Positions 58,717-64,000 of a DNA stretch of 64,000 nucleotides are shown in pieces. Each line of letters begins with the position of its first letter. Positions within the stretch are counted from its first letter, which is position 1. The position numbers and the translations under genes are program-made. The notes beneath the pieces are model-generated. The model searched no databases and was not told where the DNA came from. It worked only from the letters and a program-made list of their open reading frames with translations. Origin of the DNA: Idiomarina sp. (GTDB lineage: Bacteria > Pseudomonadota > Gammaproteobacteria > Enterobacterales > Alteromonadaceae); contig JAIUMU010000003.1 in assembly GCA_022565355.1 (NCBI GenBank), positions 183,989 to 247,988 of the forward strand. Reading direction: 5' to 3'.

Positions 58717-59778
58717 CTACTGATTTAACAATATAAGCTCTTCTCCGAAATTAAGTCCCGCAACCACTTCCACCATTTCTGCACCGTTGTGGGTGAATGC
58801 CTCACCTAAGCGCACTAAGCGGCGCTCTTGTTGGCCATTACGCCACACATGTACGTAATTAAGCTGACCTAACCGCGTAATCGCGAGTGCCGGCACGAGC
58901 AACGCCTCTCGCTCTCCTACTGGCACAGCAACCTTGCCGTACATGCCTGGATACATTCCTACGGTGCTCTCCGGCTGCAAACGCACGTTAAAACTACGCG
59001 ACGCTGTATCGGCAGCAGGTTCAATTTCCACAACCGTGGCATTGGTTTTGCTCGCAAACACATCAAGCTTAATCGGTAAGGCATCGCCCAAACTAATGAA
59101 AGCGAGCACCGATTCACTAACAGGCGCTTCTAAACGCAAGCTCTCTGGATCATACATGCTCACTAACAACATACCCGGCGTGGCGGTATCACCGGTAAAC
59201 ACTGCCCGGCGGCTTACCACACCACTAAAGGGCGCCATAATCACGCTAAAGCTTTCGCTAGTGCGAGCCTCAGATAGCGCTTCTCGTGCGCGAATCAAAT
59301 CTGCTTCTGCACTATCACGCGCAGCACGCGCCTCATCTAATCGTGCTTCTGGCAAAACGCCTTGGCTTACCACAGTAGCAATACGCTGGTAGTTCGAGCG
59401 CGCTTCGTTTACTCGCGCCTGAGCTGCTGCTAGGCCTTGCTCTTGCTGCCGTACGCGGGAACTGAGATCATCGCTTTCTAAGCGCAATAGAATATCACCT
59501 GCTTGCACCACATCTCCCGCATCTACTAGCACCTCGGCAACCCGGGCAGTAATGCGAGCAGAAATCGACGATTGTTGGCGAGCTTGCAAACTGCCACTAA
59601 AATTGCGAGTTTGCGATACCACAGTGGTGCTCACAGCAAATGTACTTGGCTCAGCGCTTGCTACCGGAGTACGCGTTTCAGTTGGCAGCTTGCCCACAAA
59701 ACTTCCGGCAAGCCAGGCGAACACCAACGCCAATCCCAATAGTGCAGCAACAAAAACAACTATACGCTTACGATTCAT
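58717..59778 (-). CDS. RND efflux periplasmic adaptor (MFP) subunit
   Basis: ISARITARVAEVLVDAGDVVQAGDILLRLESDDL, coiled-coil hairpin, FSGVVSRRAVFTGDT. Confidence 0.93.
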   Translation of the reverse strand: MNRKRIVVFVAALLGLALVFAWLAGSFVGKLPTETRTPVASAEPSTFAVSTTVVSQTRNFSGSLQARQQSSISARITARVAEVLVDAGDVVQAGDILLRLESDDLSSRVRQQEQGLAAAQARVNEARSNYQRIATVVSQGVLPEARLDEARAARDSAEADLIRAREALSEARTSESFSVIMAPFSGVVSRRAVFTGDTATPGMLLVSMYDPESLRLEAPVSESVLAFISLGDALPIKLDVFASKTNATVVEIEPAADTASRSFNVRLQPESTVGMYPGMYGKVAVPVGEREALLVPALAITRLGQLNYVHVWRNGQQERRLVRLGEAFTHNGAEMVEVVAGLNFGEELILLNQ

Positions 59779-62700
59779 TATTCATTCTCCTGTTGCTGCG
59801 GCAAGCCATAGCCTTCCGCATCTTTATACATGAGGTAATACACCACTGGAATTACCAGTAAGGTGAATAAAGTAGAGGCGGTGATACCGAATATTACTGC
59901 CCACGCTAAGCCGTTAAAGATGGGATCAAGGGTGATTACAATATTCGCTAACATCGTGGTTCCCGCGGTTAACAAGATCGGCCGTGTACGTGCCGCTCCC
60001 GCATCAAATAATGCTTCTTTCAACGTGCATGGGGTACGCAAGCGCTGCTGAATAAATTCAATCAGTATTAACGCGTTTCGCACTACGATGCCGGCTAAGG
60101 CAATCATGCCGATCATTGCCGTAGCGGTAAATAATGCGGGGTTGGGATAACCCACAATATCGGCCTTGAACATATTCAAGAACCAGAAGCCCGGCATAAT
60201 CCCGATAACCGTAAGTGGAATGGATAACATCATGATGCCAGACACCCCTTTCAGCCCGGTTTGCAGCACCATTACAATGTATACACCGAGTAGAGCTACA
60301 CCGTAAGCAATACCCAGATCTCGGAACACATCGAGGGTAATTTTCCACTCGCCTTCCCCGCTCCATACCACTTGAATATCATCGGGTACACTCCAACCCA
60401 AGCCGGAACCATTATTGAAGTAATGGCGCTGCCAGTGCGGTACTTTCTCATTGCGATCACTATTTTGGTCCACCATCACATCTGCCACCACATCGGCCGG
60501 CACGCGGCCTACCGGCTCCGCATATACATAGGCAACTGGGCGCAGATTCTTATGCAGAATAGGCCGTTCGGCTGACATTTCTACAAATCGGCCTAGCTCG
60601 GCTAATTGTACTAATGGTGCAGGAGCCGCCACGAGCCCATTGCCTTGGCTTTGTTGCGCAATTCCCTGCTCACCACGTACGTACAGCGATAGCAGGTGGG
60701 CTGGGTTATCTCTACTGCCCACAGGCAATCGAATTTCAATAGGTAGCGGGTTAATTTCCGTAGGCTGCTGCAAGTAATCGATAGTTAACCCAGCGGTTGC
60801 TGCATGAATACTCTGATGAATATCTTGCGCACTAATACCCGATAGCGCCGCTTTTTCCCGATCCACCACAAAACGCCATACCTGATATTCATAGGGCACC
60901 GAAGTATCCACTTCACTAACAAAATCTTCTTTGCGCATGCGTTCCGCAAGCACCTGTGCAGCGCTCTCTAGATCTTCATAAGGGGTTTGCGTATCACCAT
61001 AGATTTCTGCAACCACAGTGGCTAGCACCGGCGGCCCTGGAGGCATTTGCACAATCTTCAAGCGAGCACCAACCTCTGCTGCAATTTCTTCTAGTGGATC
61101 TCGCAACCGATTTACCATTTCATTCGATTGCATCGTGCGCCGATGTTTATCAGCTAATACGATTCGAGCTTCGCCTTGCCATGGTTGATTGCGATGGAAG
61201 TAATGGCGCACCATGCCATTGAAATCCATTGGCGAAGCAATACCGGCAAAAGTAGCAACTGATGCCACTTCCGGTACACGCTGCAGATATTCAGCCATTC
61301 GCTCAAGCGCCATCGCCGTAGCTTCAACCGAATCGCCTTCACGCATATCCACAATCAGTTGGAACTCATTTTTATTATCATGCGGTAGTAACTTTAACGG
61401 TACCAAGCGCATTGCCGGTAAGGCGGCGGCGATAATAAATAGGCCGGCAACGCTCCACAAAAATATCTTCGCACGCTTTTTCGAATCGAGTAGCGGCTCA
61501 AGAATTTTTCGGTAACCTTTATACATTACCGAAGCCGTGGGATCATAAGCACCGGTTTGCTTAGCCTTACCCATAATTTTGTAGGCTAACCATGGCGTGA
61601 TCAAAAATGCCGTAATGGTTGAGAAAATCACACTTACCGGCACATTGAATGCCATGGGTGCCATATATGGCCCCATCATGCCGGTAATAAAGAACATGGG
61701 TGTGAATACAATAATAATCGCCAGCGTAGACATCAGCAGCGCGCTACGAATTTCCACTATTGCCGCGATTACCGTGCGCTTGGTAGCCTTGCCACTCTCG
61801 CGCATGTGCCGTTCAATGTTATCAATAGCAGCAATTGGATCATCTACAATTAAGCCAAGTGCCAAAATCAGGGCGAAAAGCGTTACTCGGTTAATGGTGT
61901 AACCGAATAGCAAATCCATCCCTAAGGTGGCGCCATACGCAATCGGAATAGCTATCGCCACTACCAGCGCTGCTCGCCAACTTAGAAATAAACCAACAAA
62001 AACCACCACTACGAGCACCGCAACAGCCAAGCTACTGATCAGTTCAGATACTTTATCGTTGGCGGTTTCGCCGTAATTACGGATCACGGAAATACCCACA
62101 CCTTCTGGTAACCAATCGGCTTCCAGCTCGGCAAGGGTAGCAAGCACATTATCAGCCACCCAAACCGCGTTCGAGCCACGCTGCTTGCCTACCGAAATGA
62201 ATACTGCCGGAAACTTATCGGCTCCAGAATCTGCGCCCAAGCCTTGAAATTCTGGGCCAGGGTAGAAAAAGGTATAGTTACTTGCCTGTTCCGGTCCATC
62301 AATCACATTGGCAACATCACGTAAGTATACTGGCTTGCCGTTCACTACATTCACAACAGTGTTAGCGAGTTCGCCAGCACTGCTGAAAAACTCCCCGCTT
62401 TCAATTTGCACTACGCGATTTTGTTGATGCAACATACCTGCGGTAATTTGGCTATTACTCACCTGCACCGCACGAGCAATATCGCTCAATGTTGTGCTGT
62501 GCGCAGCGAGCCCTACACTATCGAGCTCAATTTGAATGGTACGAGCTTGCCCGCCGGTAACCTCTACTCGATTAGTATTCTTAATTGATTTCAGTTTTTG
62601 CGTAGCTTGCTCAGCTACACGGCGCAAAGCAAACGCATCGGCTTGCTCCGCATCCGTGCTATACAATGCCGCCACCACAATCGCAACATCGTCAATTTCA

Positions 62701-63134
62701 ATCGGCTTTACAGCCCAACTGTTGACCACTGCAGGGATTTGATCTTGGCTGGAATAGAGCTTGTTGTAGAGTTTTACTAGCGAATCTTCGCGATCCTCAC
62801 CCACATAAAACCGCACGGTTACGGTGGCGTGATCGCGATTCGATTGAGAATAAACGTATTCTACGCCATCAATTTGCGAAACTAAGCGTTCGAGTGGTTC
62901 AGTAACTTGCGTAGCTACTTGGCGCGCAGATAACCCGGGAGCTGTTACCATTACATCGGCCATTGGCACTACGATTTGCGGGTCTTCTTCGCGAGGCGTT
63001 AGAATAAGTGCAACAACACCGAGCAGCAGCGCGAAGCCAATTAAAATCGGCGGAAACGCGCTGTTTAAAAACCAGTTAATGAGCTTACCCTGCTCTGCCA
63101 ACTGGCGATCTTTTTTCGTTGTTGCACCCATCAC
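59778..63134 (-). CDS. RND efflux permease
   Basis: 1118 aa, GLIVDDPIAAIDNIERHMRES, MIGMIALAGIVVRNALILIEFI; abuts the adaptor gene. Confidence 0.95.
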   Translation of the reverse strand: MMGATTKKDRQLAEQGKLINWFLNSAFPPILIGFALLLGVVALILTPREEDPQIVVPMADVMVTAPGLSARQVATQVTEPLERLVSQIDGVEYVYSQSNRDHATVTVRFYVGEDREDSLVKLYNKLYSSQDQIPAVVNSWAVKPIEIDDVAIVVAALYSTDAEQADAFALRRVAEQATQKLKSIKNTNRVEVTGGQARTIQIELDSVGLAAHSTTLSDIARAVQVSNSQITAGMLHQQNRVVQIESGEFFSSAGELANTVVNVVNGKPVYLRDVANVIDGPEQASNYTFFYPGPEFQGLGADSGADKFPAVFISVGKQRGSNAVWVADNVLATLAELEADWLPEGVGISVIRNYGETANDKVSELISSLAVAVLVVVVFVGLFLSWRAALVVAIAIPIAYGATLGMDLLFGYTINRVTLFALILALGLIVDDPIAAIDNIERHMRESGKATKRTVIAAIVEIRSALLMSTLAIIIVFTPMFFITGMMGPYMAPMAFNVPVSVIFSTITAFLITPWLAYKIMGKAKQTGAYDPTASVMYKGYRKILEPLLDSKKRAKIFLWSVAGLFIIAAALPAMRLVPLKLLPHDNKNEFQLIVDMREGDSVEATAMALERMAEYLQRVPEVASVATFAGIASPMDFNGMVRHYFHRNQPWQGEARIVLADKHRRTMQSNEMVNRLRDPLEEIAAEVGARLKIVQMPPGPPVLATVVAEIYGDTQTPYEDLESAAQVLAERMRKEDFVSEVDTSVPYEYQVWRFVVDREKAALSGISAQDIHQSIHAATAGLTIDYLQQPTEINPLPIEIRLPVGSRDNPAHLLSLYVRGEQGIAQQSQGNGLVAAPAPLVQLAELGRFVEMSAERPILHKNLRPVAYVYAEPVGRVPADVVADVMVDQNSDRNEKVPHWQRHYFNNGSGLGWSVPDDIQVVWSGEGEWKITLDVFRDLGIAYGVALLGVYIVMVLQTGLKGVSGIMMLSIPLTVIGIMPGFWFLNMFKADIVGYPNPALFTATAMIGMIALAGIVVRNALILIEFIQQRLRTPCTLKEALFDAGAARTRPILLTAGTTMLANIVITLDPIFNGLAWAVIFGITASTLFTLLVIPVVYYLMYKDAEGYGLPQQQENE

Positions 63135-63141
63135 TTACTCC

Positions 63142-63345
63142 TTACTTAAATGCTTGGCCTGGCTTAAAACCCGCTGCTTTCAAAATCTTCGCCAGTGGGC
63201 AAAAGCCTGTGAAAGCTGCCTGCAGCATGTTTAAGCCTACAAAAGCAGTTAAAATCAACCAACCTTGGCTTACTTGCCAAGCAAGTACTACAGATACTAG
63301 TACAACAATTCCTGCAAACGCGAAAACAAAACGATCAATATTCAT
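63142..63345 (-). CDS. DUF2892 (YgaP-TM-like) membrane protein
   Basis: 67 aa with two TM segments and [16 protein letters not shown]. Confidence 0.88.
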   Translation of the reverse strand: MNIDRFVFAFAGIVVLVSVVLAWQVSQGWLILTAFVGLNMLQAAFTGFCPLAKILKAAGFKPGQAFK

Positions 63346-63487
63346 GCTTATCTCCTTTTGGCTGCATCTTCATACTATCGATACAGCGATTGATTAACAT
63401 ACCCATTAGCGTAACCACCAACACGATGTTGATTGCCATCTAATTCAGCTTTCTCGAGTTTAGCGAACAAATATCGATACAGCATAA

Positions 63488-63503
63488 ATTAGATAATGCT
63501 AAT
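63488..63503. promoter_or_regulatory. Candidate ArsR operator copy 1 (arsR-DUF2892 intergenic)
   Basis: ATTAG-ATAATG-CTAAT. Confidence 0.7.
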
Positions 63504-63522
63504 ATATTGGATGTAAAAAAAT

Positions 63523-63825
63523 CTACTCGCAGTAGATTCCGTGCAACGATTCCAAAATTCGCATCGCTTTTTCGTCTTCAATTCGATACAACACTGTGGT
63601 GCCTTCCTTACGAAAGCCAACAATTTTCTGCTCCCGCAACTTCGCTAAATGTTGGGATAGCGATGATTGCGATAAACCAACTTTCTTCTCGAGCTCACCT
63701 ACCGACATTTCACCATTCACCAAATAGCAAAGCACCATTAAACGATGGCTATTCGCCAACGATTTAAGAAGCTGTTCTGCTGCGCCTGCATTCACTTGCA
63801 TCTGCTCAATTGAAATGGTGTTCAT
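63523..63825 (-). CDS. ArsR/SmtB regulator, BigR/YgaV/SqrR-like
   Basis: wHTH VGELEKKVGLSQSSLSQHLAKLREQKIVGFRKEG; Cys in LMVLCYLVNGEMSVGELE and near the C-terminus (LHGIYCE). Confidence 0.88.
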   Translation of the reverse strand: MNTISIEQMQVNAGAAEQLLKSLANSHRLMVLCYLVNGEMSVGELEKKVGLSQSSLSQHLAKLREQKIVGFRKEGTTVLYRIEDEKAMRILESLHGIYCE

Positions 63826-63842
63826 GTAATTCTACTCATTAT

Positions 63843-63858
63843 ATTAGTAAGTTCTAAT
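63843..63858. promoter_or_regulatory. Candidate ArsR operator copy 2 (arsR promoter)
   Basis: ATTAG-TAAGTT-CTAAT, 17 bp upstream of the arsR start. Confidence 0.7.
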
Positions 63859-63913
63859 TTACTCAAGTTCAAATTAAGTGCGGTAAGAACTGAATAGGAG
63901 GCACATCATAACT

Positions 63914-63944
63914 AAAAAAGCAGAGCGATAGAATCGCTCTGCTT
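63914..63944 (-). terminator. Terminator of a gene entering from beyond the right edge
   Basis: AAGCAGAGCGAT-AGA-ATCGCTCTGCTT; minus strand stem followed by TTTTTT. Confidence 0.75.
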
Positions 63945-64000
63945 ACTTTCCCAGCATTATTTTTGTTAAGGGCGCAGAAAGTCACATCATTCATTTTCTT

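Noticed and set aside
1-64000. CRISPR arrays, integrases, transposases, tRNA or rRNA genes
   Set aside because: None seen on reading both strands and the ORF track; tRNA absence cannot be fully assured without tRNAscan-SE.

Overview
This window reads as ordinary gammaproteobacterial chromosome. It is densely coded and I saw no rRNA, tRNA, CRISPR, prophage or transposase signal. Main blocks: a truncated GGDEF gene; a Gpx-like gene; a secreted Ntn-hydrolase; a complete suf Fe-S operon (sufB-C-D-S-A-T-E, minus strand) with an IscR-type-1-like site over its promoter; a sulfur cluster (rhodanese, TauE/SafE, persulfide-dioxygenase-like MBL) next to a peroxiredoxin; a Na/Pi symporter; a methylcitrate cluster (gntR-prpB-prpC-acnD-prpF); EVE protein plus YbiT-type ABC-F; a motA-motB-propeller/GGDEF operon; dbpA; a Vgb-like propeller and a Reelin-like/CxxCH protein; GST; YeiH; a zinc metalloprotease; a DsbD-like protein plus redoxin; a GSG-repeat protein; an M1 peptidase; a decayed EAL-HDOD pseudogene; RlpA; a sterol desaturase; a DUF1499 protein; an FMN-dependent alpha-hydroxyacid dehydrogenase; a RegB/RegA-like two-component system; an SDR-ALDH-Tat protein-GMC oxidoreductase cluster running into heme oxygenase plus a bacteriophytochrome diguanylate cyclase; SirB; hemN; a DGC-domain protein under a perfect FNR box; RlmA-like methyltransferase; and an ArsR(BigR/YgaV-like)-DUF2892-RND pump-MFP operon with two matching inverted repeats. 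I did not find a convincing new defence or mobile system. The strongest leads are regulatory: the repeated ATTAG-N6-CTAAT operator of a dithiol ArsR regulator, the IscR-like suf promoter, the duplicated GntR operator and the FNR box at a DGC-domain gene. Other leads are the phytochrome with a non-canonical IQGFG motif and the EAL-HDOD remnant with two inferred internal deletions. All family calls come from recognised motifs read by eye. No database search was run.
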